Positions 29,950 to 39,591 of a stretch of DNA of 52,575 bases are shown here, piece by piece. Where the stretch lies: the NCBI RefSeq assembly GCF_000153305.1, contig NZ_CH724107.1, forward strand, positions 1,829,764 to 1,882,338, in the 5' to 3' direction. The translations under genes were made by a program, and so were the position numbers. Source of the stretch: Oceanicola granulosus HTCC2516 (GTDB lineage Bacteria; Pseudomonadota; Alphaproteobacteria; Rhodobacterales; Rhodobacteraceae). Numbering within the stretch: position 1 is the stretch's first letter; every line of letters begins with the position of its first letter. A model generated the notes under the pieces. It did not search any database. It saw only the letters and a list, made by a program, of their open reading frames with translations, and was not told where the DNA came from.

Positions 29950-30825
29950 TTAGAGCGCCTCGGCGCCCGAAATGATTTCGATCAGCTCGTTGGTGATGAC
30001 GGCCTGGCGCGAGCGGTTGAATTCGATGGTCAGCTTGTCGATCATCTCGCCGGCGTTACGCGTGGCGTTGTCCATCGCGCTCATCCGGGCGCCCTGCTCG
30101 GACGCGCCGTTCTCGAGCAGCGCGGCGAAGATCTGGGTGGCCACGCCGCGCGGCAGCAGGTCGGCGAGGATCGCCTCTTCCGACGGCTCGTAGTCGTAGA
30201 GCGTCGTGGTGCCGGCGTCGGCGTCGTCGTCGGCCTCGAACGAGGCCGGGATGACCTGCTGCGCCGTCGGCTTCTGGCTGACGACGTTCTCGAACTTGGC
30301 GAAGAAGATCGTTGCGACGTCGAACTCGCCGGCGTCGAAGCGGTCGAGCACGTCCTTGGCGATGGCTTGGGCGTTCTCGTAGCCGACGCGCTTGACCTCG
30401 GAGAGGTCGACGTGGCCGACGAACAGGTCGCCGTAGTCGCGGCGCATGCTGTCGCGGCCCTTCTTGCCGACGGTCAGGATCTTGACCGTCTTGCCGTCGG
30501 CCTTGAGCTTGTCGGCGTGGGTCTTGGCGAGCTTGGCGATGTTGCTGTTGAAGCCGCCGCAGAGCCCGCGCTCGGCGGTCATGACGACGAGCAGGTGGGT
30601 CTGGTCGGAGCCGGTGCCGGCGAGCAGACGCGGCGCGCCTTCGCCGACGCCCTGCGCCAGGCCGGCCATGACCGCGTTGAAGCGCTCGGTGTAGGGGCGC
30701 GCGGCTTCGGCGGCCTCCTGCGCGCGGCGCAGCTTGGCGGCGGCGACCATCTGCATCGCCTTGGTGATCTTGCGGGTCGACTTGACCGACTCGATCCGGT
30801 TCTTCAGGTCCTTGAGGCTTGGCAT
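29950..30825 (-). CDS. atpG: ATP synthase F1 gamma subunit
   Basis: Rotor subunit linking F1 to the c-ring, 291 residues. The N-terminal helix [36 protein letters not shown] and the C-terminal helix ending [22 protein letters not shown] are the coiled-coil pair. The middle contains [12 protein letters not shown]. Normal length for alphaproteobacteria. Confidence 0.97.
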   Translation of the reverse strand: MPSLKDLKNRIESVKSTRKITKAMQMVAAAKLRRAQEAAEAARPYTERFNAVMAGLAQGVGEGAPRLLAGTGSDQTHLLVVMTAERGLCGGFNSNIAKLAKTHADKLKADGKTVKILTVGKKGRDSMRRDYGDLFVGHVDLSEVKRVGYENAQAIAKDVLDRFDAGEFDVATIFFAKFENVVSQKPTAQQVIPASFEADDDADAGTTTLYDYEPSEEAILADLLPRGVATQIFAALLENGASEQGARMSAMDNATRNAGEMIDKLTIEFNRSRQAVITNELIEIISGAEAL

Positions 30826-30884
30826 CTATTCCTATCCCCCAGCGTCCGCCCATGCGGCGGGCGCGGTTTCAGACTTCGTGTCCC

Positions 30885-30905
30885 GGGGGGCCGGTGCGGC
30901 CCCCC
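30885..30905 (-). other. GC stem-loop between atpA and atpG
   Basis: GGGGGGCC and GGCCCCCC pair around a 5-base loop in the 90-bp gap between atpA and atpG. It has no U-tract on the minus strand, so it is more likely an RNA-stability or processing element than a terminator. Confidence 0.5.
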
Positions 30906-30915
30906 GCGCCTCGTC

Positions 30916-32454
30916 TCAGCCAAAGTCCTTGGCGAATTCCTGGATCGCCGACTTCACCTTCTCCTCGGCGTCGCCCTTGATCTTGGGATCCTCGTTGGTG
31001 ATGAAGTCGAGCACGTCGCGGCGGTTGGTGCGCAGGTGCTTGAGCAGGCCGGCCTCGAAGGCGCCGACCTTGTTCACCGGGATCTTGTCGAGGAAGCCGT
31101 TCACGCCGGCGTAGATGACGCAGACGATCTCGGCGTTGGTCAGCGGCGAGTATTGCGGCTGCTTCATCAGCTCGGTCAGGCGCGCGCCGCGGTTCAGCAG
31201 CTGCTGGGTGGCGGCGTCGAGGTCGGAGCCGAACTGCGCGAAGGCGGCCATCTCGCGGTACTGGGCGAGCTCGAGCTTCACCGGGCCGGCGACCGACTTC
31301 ATCGCGTTGGTCTGCGCGGCGGAGCCGACGCGGGAGACCGAGAGGCCGGTGTTCACGGCGGGGCGGACGCCCTGGTAGAACAGTTCGGTCTCGAGGAAGA
31401 TCTGGCCGTCGGTGATCGAGATCACGTTGGTCGGGATGAACGCCGACACGTCGCCGCCCTGGGTCTCGATGATCGGCAGCGCGGTCAGCGAGCCGGCGCC
31501 GTGCTCTTCGTTGAGCTTCGCCGAACGCTCGAGCAGGCGCGAGTGCAGGTAGAAGACGTCGCCCGGGTAGGCTTCGCGGCCCGGCGGGCGGCGCAGCAGC
31601 AGCGACATCTGGCGGTAGGCGACGGCCTGCTTGGAAAGGTCGTCGTAGATGATGAGCGCGTGCTTGCCGTTGTCGCGGAAGTACTCGGCCATGGCGCAGG
31701 CGGCGTAGGGCGCCAGGAACTGCATCGGGGCCGGGTCGGAGGCGGTGGCGGCGACGACGATGGAGTAGTCGATCGCGCCGGATTCCTCGAGGCGCTTCAC
31801 CAGCTGCGCCACGGTCGAGCGCTTCTGGCCGACGGCGACGTAGATGCAGTAGAGCTTCTTGCTCTCGTCGTCGCCCGCGGCGTCGTTGTAGGACTTCTGG
31901 TTGAGGATCGTGTCCATCGCGACGGCGGTCTTGCCGGTCTGGCGATCGCCGATGATGAGCTCGCGCTGGCCGCGGCCGATCGGGATCATCGCGTCGACGG
32001 ACTTGAGGCCGGTGGCCATCGGCTCGTGGACCGACTTGCGCGGGATGATGCCCGGCGCCTTCACGTCGGCGACGCGGCGCTCGGAGAACTGGACCTCGCC
32101 CTTGCCGTCGAGCGGATTGCCGAGGCCGTCGAGGACGCGGCCGAGGAGGCCTTCACCGGCGGGAACGTCCACGATGGAGTTCGTCCGCTTGACGGTGTCG
32201 CCTTCCTTGATGTCGCGGTCGGAGCCGAAGATCACGACGCCGACGTTGTCGGTCTCGAGGTTCAGCGCCATGCCCATGATGCCGCCGGGGAACTCGACCA
32301 TCTCGCCGGCCTGGATGTTGTCGAGGCCGTAGACGCGGGCGATGCCGTCGCCGACCGAGAGAACGCGACCCACTTCAGCAACTTCGGCACCCTGGCCGAA
32401 GTTCTTGATCTGGTCCTTGAGGATCGCAGAGATTTCCGCTGCTTGGATCGCCAT
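30916..32454 (-). CDS. atpA: ATP synthase F1 alpha subunit
   Basis: Non-catalytic nucleotide-binding subunit, 512 residues, with P-loop GDRQTGKTA and the alpha-specific [29 protein letters not shown] region. The N-terminal [19 protein letters not shown] is typical and contacts the delta subunit. The ATG shares one base with the atpH stop (TAATG), indicating coupled translation. Confidence 0.98.
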   Translation of the reverse strand: MAIQAAEISAILKDQIKNFGQGAEVAEVGRVLSVGDGIARVYGLDNIQAGEMVEFPGGIMGMALNLETDNVGVVIFGSDRDIKEGDTVKRTNSIVDVPAGEGLLGRVLDGLGNPLDGKGEVQFSERRVADVKAPGIIPRKSVHEPMATGLKSVDAMIPIGRGQRELIIGDRQTGKTAVAMDTILNQKSYNDAAGDDESKKLYCIYVAVGQKRSTVAQLVKRLEESGAIDYSIVVAATASDPAPMQFLAPYAACAMAEYFRDNGKHALIIYDDLSKQAVAYRQMSLLLRRPPGREAYPGDVFYLHSRLLERSAKLNEEHGAGSLTALPIIETQGGDVSAFIPTNVISITDGQIFLETELFYQGVRPAVNTGLSVSRVGSAAQTNAMKSVAGPVKLELAQYREMAAFAQFGSDLDAATQQLLNRGARLTELMKQPQYSPLTNAEIVCVIYAGVNGFLDKIPVNKVGAFEAGLLKHLRTNRRDVLDFITNEDPKIKGDAEEKVKSAIQEFAKDFG

Positions 32455-33014
32455 TACCGGGCCTCTTTCATGGTGTTCTGGAGTGCGGCGAGCTTCGAGC
32501 TGATCGAGGTGTCGATCATCTTCGAGCCCACCTTGATGACAAGACCGCCGATGAGGCTCTCATCGACGGTCGCATTGATCTTGACGTCCGAGCCGACGCT
32601 GCTCTTGAGGGTGGAGGCGAGCTTGTCGGACTGGGTCTTGGTGAGCGCCTTGGCGGACACGACGTCGGCGGTGACGACGCCGTTCTCCTTGTTGAGGCGC
32701 TCGCGCAGGGCACGCAGCATCTGCGGGACCACGAACAGGCGGCGCTTCTGGGCCATGAGCGTCAGCGTGTCGCGCATGGTGTCCGACAGGCCGGCCTTCT
32801 CGGCGATGGCGCGGATCGCGTCGGCCTGGCCTTCGCGCGCGTAGAGCGGCGAGTGCAGCAGGTCGCGCAGGTCGGCGCTCTCGGCGAGCGCGGACTCGAG
32901 CGTCTCGATGTCGTTTTCAAGCGCGGAGAGGGCGTCGCCCTCCTTGTAAAGCTCGAACACCGCAGTCGCGTAGCGTTGCGAGATGCCGGTCGAGATCGAA
33001 GCTGGTTCGGACAC
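32454..33014 (-). CDS. atpH: ATP synthase F1 delta subunit
   Basis: Joins F1 to the peripheral stalk. The GTG at 33014 gives 186 residues, the normal length for Rhodobacterales; an upstream ATG at 33149 in the same frame lies inside the putative promoter. The domain shows [13 protein letters not shown] at the N-terminus and [25 protein letters not shown] at the C-terminus. First gene of the operon. Fo genes (a, b, c) are absent from this window, in line with their separate location in this order. Confidence 0.95.
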   Translation of the reverse strand: MSEPASISTGISQRYATAVFELYKEGDALSALENDIETLESALAESADLRDLLHSPLYAREGQADAIRAIAEKAGLSDTMRDTLTLMAQKRRLFVVPQMLRALRERLNKENGVVTADVVSAKALTKTQSDKLASTLKSSVGSDVKINATVDESLIGGLVIKVGSKMIDTSISSKLAALQNTMKEAR

Positions 33015-33120
33015 GTCCACCCTTTCGATATCTGGCCCATCGGGCCCTGGTTGCGTTGTTGGGCGGCGAGGGCAATCGAAGCCACCCGGGTTCCCGGACC
33101 CGGGCCGCAAAATCAGGGGC

Positions 33121-33149
33121 GATGTAGCAGAGGCTTTTTCGTGGGGCAA
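33121..33149 (-). promoter_or_regulatory. Putative promoter of the atpHAGDC operon
   Basis: Minus strand TTGCCC, 17-bp spacer, TACATC, about 105 bp before atpH. The -10 lies in CTCTGCTACATC, identical to the sequence upstream of nadE. The spacer includes an A-tract (AAAAA). Confidence 0.55.
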
Positions 33150-33364
33150 CCGCCTACAGGCGGGTGGCGCGCGATGAAACTAGCGGTTTGGCTGGCGCGG
33201 CGAGGGGGTGCGACTCTTTGCGCCGCCGGGGCGGTGGCGACCGGATGCGCCCCCTTCCCCCACATCACCGCAGGACGGTCAAATTGCTGCCGGGTTCGGC
33301 GGCGAGGCTCCTCGCATGCTGAAACACATCTGGGGGCCGGCCAGGCGCCGGCGGTTATTCCTTC
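33150..33364. other. Gap without convincing gene
   Basis: This 215-bp stretch lies between the divergent atp promoter and the unknown gene at 33365. A frame starting at 33174 begins like a lipoprotein but continues antagonistically through the next gene, so it is not called. No terminator or RNA gene was seen. Confidence 0.4.
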
Positions 33365-33907
33365 ATGCTCATCGATGCCGTCGTCATCGGGCTCTCGCTG
33401 CTGGGGCTCGCCTTCTTCGCCACCGGATGGCTGCCCGCCGGGCGCACCGCCGAGCCGGCGCCGCCGCCCGCGCCCGTCGCCCCGCTGCTCGAGCCGGCCG
33501 CGGCCGAGCCGTGGGAGCCGCAGGAGGACGATGGCGACGCGGAGGTGCGCGACCACGAGCCCGAGATCATCGACATGCGCGACCCGGATGACGTCATCAC
33601 GCTCGACTTCCCCGAGCGCCCCGCCCACCACCTGCACCTGGTCTCGGGCAGCGCCTGCGCCGAGATCGACGCCGGCACCGCGCGCAGCGCCTGGATCGAC
33701 GTCTACCTGTCGCGCCTGGCGCACCTGGGCGAGGCGCAGCTCGATGGCGACGGGGAATACGCCCCCGGCAAGGCGGCGCACGTGATCCGCATCGACCTCG
33801 GCTCGCAGATCACCGCGCCCGACGGCACGGTGACGGGCGCGGTCAACGACGAGCCCGAGATCTTCTTCGACCGGGTGGTGGCGTCGCAGGTGGCCTACGC
33901 GATCTGA
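33365..33907 (+). CDS. Membrane-anchored protein of unknown function with acidic linker
   Basis: A 180-residue protein. Residues about 2-24 form one membrane segment (MLIDAVVIGLSLLGLAFFATGWL). It is followed by a Pro/Ala-rich then strongly acidic linker (about 28-75, EDDGDAEVRDHEPEIIDMRDPDD) and a compact C-terminal domain (about 80-180) of predicted beta strands. The family is not recognised. The upstream frame is closed by a stop at 33320, so this ATG is the first possible, although no good Shine-Dalgarno sequence precedes it. Convergent with rnc, 4 bp apart. Confidence 0.6.
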   Translation: MLIDAVVIGLSLLGLAFFATGWLPAGRTAEPAPPPAPVAPLLEPAAAEPWEPQEDDGDAEVRDHEPEIIDMRDPDDVITLDFPERPAHHLHLVSGSACAEIDAGTARSAWIDVYLSRLAHLGEAQLDGDGEYAPGKAAHVIRIDLGSQITAPDGTVTGAVNDEPEIFFDRVVASQVAYAI

Positions 33908-33911
33908 GCCG

Positions 33912-34592
33912 CTACGGCGCGAGCCGGTCGAGCAGCGTCCGTGCAGCCGCCTGCTCGGCCTGGCGCTTGCTGCCGGCCTCGGCGCGGGCGCTCTCGCCGG
34001 TGGCGAGACGGACCTCGATGGTGAAGAGCGGCTGGTGGTCGGGGCCGTGGCGCGAGATCTCGCGGTAGCCCGGCGGCGGCTCGCCGCGCGCCTGCGCCAG
34101 CTCCTGCAGCGCGGTCTTGGCGTCGCGGGCATCCTCGGCGACGGCGCCGATGCGCTTGCCCCAATGCGCCCGCACCACCTCGCGCGCCCGGGCGAAGCCG
34201 GCGTCGCGGTAGATGGCGGCGATCACCGCCTCCATCGCGTCGGCCAGCAGCGCCTCCTTGCGCCGCCCGCCCGTCTTCATCTCGGAGCGGCCGAGCTTGA
34301 GCACCGCGCCGATGTCGATCTCGCGCGCCACCTCGGCGCAGGTCTCCTTGCGCACGAGCGCGTTGTAGCGCGGCGCGAGCAGGCCCTCGCGGGCCTCCGG
34401 ATCGGCCTCGAAGAGTGCTTCGGCCATGACCAGCCCGAGCACCCGGTCGCCGAGGAACTCGAGCCGCTGGTTGTCGCCGCGCCCGGTGCTCGAGAAGGAG
34501 GGGTGGGTCAGCGCGCGCAGCAGCAGCTCGGGGTTCTCGAAACGGTGGCCGAGGCGGTCGCAGAAGGCGGTGAGGTCGGCGGAGAGCTTCAT
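33912..34592 (-). CDS. rnc: Ribonuclease III
   Basis: Cleaves double-stranded RNA in rRNA and mRNA maturation. 226 residues from the ATG at 34592. The endonuclease signature [17 protein letters not shown] is intact, with the second acidic site in [22 protein letters not shown]-terminal dsRNA-binding domain covers about 155-226 ([28 protein letters not shown]). ATGA overlap with the signal-peptidase-like gene upstream. The usual next gene, era, is not seen here; a + strand gene follows instead. Confidence 0.97.
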   Translation of the reverse strand: MKLSADLTAFCDRLGHRFENPELLLRALTHPSFSSTGRGDNQRLEFLGDRVLGLVMAEALFEADPEAREGLLAPRYNALVRKETCAEVAREIDIGAVLKLGRSEMKTGGRRKEALLADAMEAVIAAIYRDAGFARAREVVRAHWGKRIGAVAEDARDAKTALQELAQARGEPPPGYREISRHGPDHQPLFTIEVRLATGESARAEAGSKRQAEQAAARTLLDRLAP

Positions 34593-35539
34593 CGCACGGG
34601 CCTCCCGACGCGCGGCCAGCGCATCGCCGAGATCCAGGGCAGCACGCCGGAGCGCCAGTCGTCGCTGGACAGCACCACCCGCGTCACCTCGGCGCGGGTG
34701 CGCGAGATCGGCACCATGCGGGTGGCGAGCAGCTGCGGATTGGCGAGGGTGCCGTCGCGGTCGCGGTTGTCGGCGAGGACGAACACGTGGTCTTCGGGCA
34801 CCTCGGCCTCGGCCGGCGCCAGCGCCTCGGCGACGGGGGTGGCGGGCAGGATGGCGTGGCTGGTGCCGTCGGGCAGGGTCTCGCGGCCGTCGGCCATCGC
34901 GACCGGCGTGCCGTCGATGGCGAGCCCGCCGTCGGCCACGGAGACGGTCTCGCCGGCGAGCGCGATGACGCGCATGATCTGGGTCGGATCGCCCGGGGCG
35001 TCGTAGGTGTAGAGCACCACGTCGCCGCGCCCCGGCGCGCCGGTGAGGGTCGCGGCGGAGACGTAGTCGCCCTCGATGAGGGTCGGCTCCATCGAGTCGG
35101 ACACGATCAGGTGCGAGGTCCAGAAGCCGCGCGACAGCATCACCAGCGCCAGCCCGCAGGCGAGGACGAAGCCGATGCGCCGCGCCAGCGTGGGCGCGTG
35201 GCGCTGGCCGCCGTCGGCGTGGCTCGGCAGCGCGAGCAGCGCGAGGGTCAGGAGGATCGGGCCGTAGGGGATGATCGCCAGCAGGATCCACCAGCCCGAG
35301 CGGCCCGCGTCGTGCAGCCGGCGCACCATCGTGCCGTAGACCTGCACGCAGACCAGCGCGGAGAGGACGAACATCACCTGCGCCGGGCTCAGCCGCCCGT
35401 CGAGCGCCGCCGAAATCGGCGGGCCGGCGAGCGTGATCAGCGCGACCGTCACCAGCCCGACCACGACGGTCGCGCGGCCGGTGGCCCCGTTCCAGTCGAA
35501 GCCCGAGATGAAGAAGGCGCGGACCGCCCCCGTCATCAT
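34589..35539 (-). CDS. DUF805 / signal-peptidase-like fusion, catalytic lysine replaced
   Basis: A 316-residue membrane protein. Residues about 10-115 are a DUF805 domain with several membrane segments and the hallmark [14 protein letters not shown]. Residues about 125-316 resemble an S26 signal peptidase, with Ser149 in SDSMEPTL and the following GDVVLY and GETV segments. The position of the general-base lysine (KRLIGLPGD in LepB next door) reads MRVIALAGE, so Met189 (codon 34973-34975) replaces the lysine. The GDNR box is altered to ADNRDRDG. The protein is probably not an active type I peptidase. ATGA overlaps with lepB upstream and rnc downstream show coupling. Confidence 0.85.
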   Translation of the reverse strand: MMTGAVRAFFISGFDWNGATGRATVVVGLVTVALITLAGPPISAALDGRLSPAQVMFVLSALVCVQVYGTMVRRLHDAGRSGWWILLAIIPYGPILLTLALLALPSHADGGQRHAPTLARRIGFVLACGLALVMLSRGFWTSHLIVSDSMEPTLIEGDYVSAATLTGAPGRGDVVLYTYDAPGDPTQIMRVIALAGETVSVADGGLAIDGTPVAMADGRETLPDGTSHAILPATPVAEALAPAEAEVPEDHVFVLADNRDRDGTLANPQLLATRMVPISRTRAEVTRVVLSSDDWRSGVLPWISAMRWPRVGRPVR

Positions 35540-36396
35540 TCGATCTTCTTGAAGAACCGGTCGCCCCGCCATGTCCAGAAGTATAGCATGGAGCGCCCGG
35601 CCGAGGAGAAGACCACCCGGTCGGCGCGCCCGACGAGGTCTTCGTAGGGCACGAAGCCGACGCCGCCGGAGGCCTGGCTCTCGCGGCTGTCGCGGGAATT
35701 GTCGCGGTTGTCGCCCATGAAGAAGTAGTAGCCCTCGGGCACCGTGTAGACGCCGGTGTTGTCGAAGCTCTGGTCGCGGATGTCGAGGATGCTGTGGCTG
35801 ACGCCGTTGGGCAGGGTCTCGATGTAGCGGCGCTTCTCGCAGACCGCGCCCATGCCGACCGCGCCGTTGGCGCAGCGCGGGCGCAGGCCCTGCGGGCCCT
35901 GGGGCGCGAAGATCTCCTCGAAGATGCCGTCGTCGACGACCTGCACCGGAGTGTCGTCGATGAACAGGTGGCCGTCGACGATCCGGATCTCGTCGCCCGG
36001 CAGGCCGATCAGGCGCTTGATGAAGTCGCGCCCGGTGACCGGGTGGCGGAAGACGACCACGTCGCCCCGCTCCGGCTGGCTGCCCCAGAGGCGGTCGCCG
36101 CCCTGGTAGTCCGGGTCGGACTTGTCGCCCTGGAAGACGCCGCAGAAATCGTCGGCGCCGATGTCGATGCCGAGGGCGGGGATGCGGATCGAGGGGCAGG
36201 AGGCGTAGGAGTAGCCGTAGGCCATCTTGTTGACGAACAGGAAGTCGCCGATCAGGAGGGTGTCCTTCATCGAGCCGGACGGAATCCAGAACGGCTGGAA
36301 GAACAGCGTCCGGAAGACCCCCGCGATCAGCAGGGCGTAGACGATGGTCTTCACGGTCTCCCAGATCCCGTGGAGCACCCCTTCCTGTTCGGCCAT
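35536..36396 (-). CDS. lepB: Signal peptidase I
   Basis: Cleaves export signals from Sec and Tat substrates in the inner membrane. 286 residues with one N-terminal membrane helix (about 15-35). Box B is IPSGSM with Ser42 as nucleophile, and box D is [11 protein letters not shown] with Lys127 as base; box [13 protein letters not shown] is complete. The long insert around 65-105 with cysteines is common in this group. Its likely promoter is at 36428-36456. First gene of lepB-(pseudo-lep)-rnc. Confidence 0.97.
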   Translation of the reverse strand: MAEQEGVLHGIWETVKTIVYALLIAGVFRTLFFQPFWIPSGSMKDTLLIGDFLFVNKMAYGYSYASCPSIRIPALGIDIGADDFCGVFQGDKSDPDYQGGDRLWGSQPERGDVVVFRHPVTGRDFIKRLIGLPGDEIRIVDGHLFIDDTPVQVVDDGIFEEIFAPQGPQGLRPRCANGAVGMGAVCEKRRYIETLPNGVSHSILDIRDQSFDNTGVYTVPEGYYFFMGDNRDNSRDSRESQASGGVGFVPYEDLVGRADRVVFSSAGRSMLYFWTWRGDRFFKKIE

Positions 36397-36427
36397 AGCC
36401 GCCTGTCCTTCCTCGAAGCTTCGGGGC

Positions 36428-36456
36428 TACATGAGGGGAGGCCCCTCCCCTGTCAA
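36428..36456 (-). promoter_or_regulatory. Putative lepB promoter with palindromic spacer
   Basis: Minus strand TTGACA (36451-36456), 17-bp spacer, CATGTA (36428-36433). AGGGGAGG and CCTCCCCT form an inverted repeat (36434-36451) that fills the spacer. Located about 32 bp before the lepB start, which follows a GAAGGA stretch. Confidence 0.58.
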
Positions 36457-36500
36457 GCGATGCCGGGACCGGCTGGCGCGGCTGTGTTGCCCGCCCCCGC

Positions 36501-37706
36501 TCAGGCGCGGCGCGCGCGCGTCAGCGCGACGGCGGCGATGGCGAGCGTGAGGCTTCCGCCGAGGACGAAGACGATGCCGGTGGAGGTCGCCGCCGCGATG
36601 GCGGCACCGAGGAACGGCGCGGTGACGAGGGCGGCGGTGTTGGCCGCTTCGCCGAGCGCGGTGACGCGGGCGATGCTTTCGGGGGCGGTCTCGTTCTGGA
36701 TCACCACGCGCGGCGGGATCATCAGCGCCGCCGAGGCCACGCCGCCGAGGGCGAAGGCCAGCAGCATCGGCGCCAGCGGGAACGGCACCCCGAAGACCTG
36801 CGCCAGCCCCGGCAGGATCAGCACCGGCCCCGCCACCAGCCCGCCGAGCCCCATGAGGCGGAACGGCGCCCCGGTCCGGCGGGCCAGCCACAGCGCGCCG
36901 GCGACCCCGCCCACGCCGAACGCCGCCATCGCCCAGCCCAGCGCCGCCGCCGGGTGGCCGAGGTCGCGGATCAGCGCCGCGAGGAGGGTGTCGTAGAGGA
37001 ACGTGGCGAAGAAGCTCGCCGCCGTCAGCCCCAGCGCCAGCCGCAGCGGCGGCGAGCGCCGCACCAGCCGCAGCCCCGCCGCGATGTCGGCGCGCAGGGC
37101 CGGGCGCGGCCCCTCGAGCGGCGCCTGTCCGAGGGGCGGCAGCGTCATCAGGATGAGGGCGGCGAGGCCGGAGATGGCGGCGTTGACGACGAACACGCCA
37201 CCCGGCGCGAGCCACCCCAGCAGCACCGCGCCCAGCGCCGGGGCGACGATCTTGCTCGACTGGTTGACCGCGTGGCTGACGCTGTTGGCCGCCAGCCGGT
37301 CGGGCTCGGCGACGAGGCGCTGCAGGGCCGCCTGCTTGGCCGGGGTGAAGAAGGTGTCGACGGACTGGCCGAGCGCCAGCAGCGCCACGAGCGTCACCCA
37401 GTCGCCGGCGAGCGTCATCGACAGGTAGACGAGCCCGCGCCCGAGGTTGGCCCCGACCAGCACCGCGCGCACCGGCAGCCGGTCGACGAGGGCGCCGGCG
37501 AGCAGGCCGATCGTGAGGTAGGGCAGCCCCAGCGCGACGGCGAACCACGCGAAGGCGATGGTCGGAGCCTCCCACTGGAAGGCGATCAGCGTCATCATCG
37601 CGACGTAGGAGAGCCAGTCGGCGAAGTCGGCCGGCACCTGCCCGGCGAGCAGGCGCGCGAACTGGCGGTTGCGGCGCAGCAGGCCGCGCGAAGCGGGCGC
37701 GGTCAT
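36501..37706 (-). CDS. MFS transporter of the EntS-like group
   Basis: A 401-residue transporter with about twelve membrane segments and no cleaved signal. The N-terminal part ([27 protein letters not shown]) and the loop [20 protein letters not shown] with its D-R-x-x-R-A pattern resemble the enterobactin exporter group and related drug exporters. Substrate is unknown. It begins inside the acpS stop (ATGA) and lies between acpS and lepB, which are adjacent in many relatives, so it looks like an added gene in the cluster. Confidence 0.87.
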   Translation of the reverse strand: MTAPASRGLLRRNRQFARLLAGQVPADFADWLSYVAMMTLIAFQWEAPTIAFAWFAVALGLPYLTIGLLAGALVDRLPVRAVLVGANLGRGLVYLSMTLAGDWVTLVALLALGQSVDTFFTPAKQAALQRLVAEPDRLAANSVSHAVNQSSKIVAPALGAVLLGWLAPGGVFVVNAAISGLAALILMTLPPLGQAPLEGPRPALRADIAAGLRLVRRSPPLRLALGLTAASFFATFLYDTLLAALIRDLGHPAAALGWAMAAFGVGGVAGALWLARRTGAPFRLMGLGGLVAGPVLILPGLAQVFGVPFPLAPMLLAFALGGVASAALMIPPRVVIQNETAPESIARVTALGEAANTAALVTAPFLGAAIAAATSTGIVFVLGGSLTLAIAAVALTRARRA

Positions 37707-38116
37707 GAGGAGGGCGAGGCTTTCGGCCGCGCCTCGATCACCACGAAGGCCTGCGCCCAGGGGTGGTCGTCGGTCAGGGTGACGTGGATCACCGCCTCGC
37801 AGCCCGCGGGCGTCATCGCCGCGAGCCGCTCCTTCGCCCAGCCGGTGACATGCATGACGGGCTGGCCCGAGGCGAGGTTGGTGACGGACATGTCCTTCCA
37901 GGCGATGCCCATGCGCAGGCCGGTGCCGAGCGCCTTGGAGCAGGCCTCCTTGGCGGCCCAGCGCTTGGCGTAGGTGCCGGCGACGTCGGCGCGGCGCTCG
38001 GCCTTGGCCTGCTCGATGTCGGTGAAGACACGGTTGCGGAAGCGGTCGCCGAAGCGCGCCAGCGTCGCCTCGATCCGCTCGATGTTGGCGAGGTCCGTGC
38101 CGATGCCGAGGATCAT
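37703..38116 (-). CDS. acpS: Holo-[acyl-carrier-protein] synthase
   Basis: Transfers phosphopantetheine to the fatty-acid carrier protein. 137 residues with the two family motifs: [13 protein letters not shown] at the N-terminus, with metal-binding Asp, and [18 protein letters not shown] in the middle, with metal-binding Glu. Part of the pdxJ-acpS-lepB-rnc block on this strand. Confidence 0.96.
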   Translation of the reverse strand: MILGIGTDLANIERIEATLARFGDRFRNRVFTDIEQAKAERRADVAGTYAKRWAAKEACSKALGTGLRMGIAWKDMSVTNLASGQPVMHVTGWAKERLAAMTPAGCEAVIHVTLTDDHPWAQAFVVIEARPKASPSS

Positions 38117-38126
38117 TGGCGGCGGC

Positions 38127-38594
38127 TCAGTAGTCGGGGGTGAGCGCGGCGCCGACCTGGCCGGTCGCCTGGTTGATCGTCACGGAGAGCCACATGGGCG
38201 TCTCCCGGCCGTCGGCGTCGGGCACGGCGGCGGGGAGCTGGAGGCGCAGGCCGACGGCGGGATCGTACTCGGCGGTGACCCCCTCGAGCGACAGGCCGTA
38301 GAAGCCGCGCGTGCCCTCCCAGCTCACGACGCGGCAGGTGCGGCCGCCGACGAGGTCGTAGGGCGGGGCGAGCACCAGCAGGTGGAACGGGACCATCGCC
38401 GGCTCGATCGTGTCGAGCAGGGCGATGCGCACCTCGCCGTTGGCGAAGGTCATCGTGTGCGCCTCCCACGGCTCGGGGATCGCATCGGCGCGGGCGCGCC
38501 AGTCGCACTCGCCGACCGACTGGGCGGCGAGCGGCAGCGGCAGGGCGAGGCAGGCGGCGAGCGCGGCGGGGCGGAGCATCTGGATCGGCGTCAT
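38127..38594 (-). CDS. Exported protein of unknown function
   Basis: A 155-residue protein with a cleavable signal ([25 protein letters not shown]); the start at 38594 is preferred since the longer frame hides this signal. The mature chain has two cysteines (GECDW and GRTCRVV) that could form a disulfide and a beta-rich pattern. No family recognised. It lies 10 bp before acpS in the same direction and is downstream of the terminator of the chaplin-like gene. Confidence 0.72.
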   Translation of the reverse strand: MTPIQMLRPAALAACLALPLPLAAQSVGECDWRARADAIPEPWEAHTMTFANGEVRIALLDTIEPAMVPFHLLVLAPPYDLVGGRTCRVVSWEGTRGFYGLSLEGVTAEYDPAVGLRLQLPAAVPDADGRETPMWLSVTINQATGQVGAALTPDY

Positions 38595-38682
38595 CGGGCG
38601 GTCCTCCTGCGGTTGCCCCTGTCTCGCAGAAGCTGGCGGGCCCGCCAAGGCTTCGGTGCGGATCCTCGCGCCGGACACGGAA

Positions 38683-38709
38683 CAGGCGCCCGGTGGGACC
38701 GGGCGCCTG
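38683..38709 (-). terminator. Terminator-like hairpin of the chaplin-like gene
   Basis: CAGGCGCCCGG (38683-38693), a 5-base loop and CCGGGCGCCTG (38699-38709) form a perfect 11-bp stem 33 bp after the stop codon. In the minus direction TTCC follows, a poor U-tract, so efficiency is uncertain. Confidence 0.7.
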
Positions 38710-38742
38710 CAAGACGTGGGGACGATCAGGGGTGGATGCGGA

Positions 38743-39366
38743 TCAGTCGTCCGTCTCGTCCTCGGCCTCGTCCTCGACCTCGTCGGCGGCGTCTTCCGCC
38801 TCGTCCTCGGCGGCGTCCGCTGCGTCCTCGGCCGCGTCCTCGGCGTCCTCGGCGGCGTCTTCCGCTTCGCCGGTCATGGCGTCGTCATCCATGGCCGCAC
38901 CGGAGAGGCCGTTCTCGGCCGCCTGCTCCTGGGAGATCTCGCAGACGGTTTCGTCGGTGCCCTGGAAGTCCTGGGCGATGACGTTGGCTTCGACGCCGCA
39001 GACGTTGGCGGCCACGCCGATCGGCGCCTGGACCGTGTTGCCGTCGACCGAGAGGTTCACCAGGCCGTTCTGCTGGCCGTTGCCGCCGGCGTTGTCACCG
39101 TTGCCGCCGTTGCCGGTGTTGATGCCGTTCTGGGCGGCGGTGCTCTGGTCGATCTCGCAGGCGGTCTCCTCGGAGCCGACAAACTGCTCGGTCAGCACGT
39201 TGACGTCGACGTCGCAGACGTTGGCGGCGACGCTGACGGGGACCTGCACCGTGTTGTCGTCGACCGACACGTTGACCAGGCCCTCCTGGTCCTGGGCAAG
39301 CGCCCCGGTGGCGAACAGGCCGAGGGCGGCGGTGGCGGCGAAGAGGCTCTTGGACTTCGTGAACAT
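38743..39366 (-). CDS. Secreted protein with two chaplin-like domains and acidic tail
   Basis: A 207-residue exported protein. The start at 39366 has a strong Shine-Dalgarno (GGAGGAAGGA). Residues 1-24 are a signal peptide (…ATGALAQ). Two similar domains follow, about 29-72 and 101-144, each with the pattern GLVN-SVDxNTVQ-P-VAANVC…NV… and a C-x18-C pair (C51/C70 and C123/C142). This resembles Streptomyces chaplins, where VQVPVxVPVNVCG and C-x17-C are typical. The linker (about 80-100) is Gly/Asn-rich. Residues 160-207 are almost only Ala, Glu and Asp. Chaplins form surface-active amyloid coats; an equivalent role here is inference. Sits between pdxJ and acpS with its own terminator. Confidence 0.82.
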   Translation of the reverse strand: MFTKSKSLFAATAALGLFATGALAQDQEGLVNVSVDDNTVQVPVSVAANVCDVDVNVLTEQFVGSEETACEIDQSTAAQNGINTGNGGNGDNAGGNGQQNGLVNLSVDGNTVQAPIGVAANVCGVEANVIAQDFQGTDETVCEISQEQAAENGLSGAAMDDDAMTGEAEDAAEDAEDAAEDAADAAEDEAEDAADEVEDEAEDETDD

Positions 39367-39591
39367 GGTATTCCTTCCTCCGATATGCTCGGACCTGGCC
39401 GACGGACGGTGCCGCTCCGGCCGGTCTCTGGAGGGCTGAACAGACGGCGCGGCGCGGTGTTCCCGCCCCTGTGCGCACCGGCTGGCGGAGCATGGAATAT
39501 CGTGCGGACTTCTGCTCACCTGCAGGCGAAAAGTCGCAAATCTTGCCTCTTCCGCCGGCCCGGCGGCACTCGTGAACGGGGCGCGGCGGAA

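Noticed and set aside
33174-33785. A frame beginning like a lipoprotein (MKLAVWLARRGG, then ATGCAP)
   Set aside because: After about 30 residues it becomes Ser/Arg/Pro-rich and overlaps the better-supported gene at 33365 in another frame.
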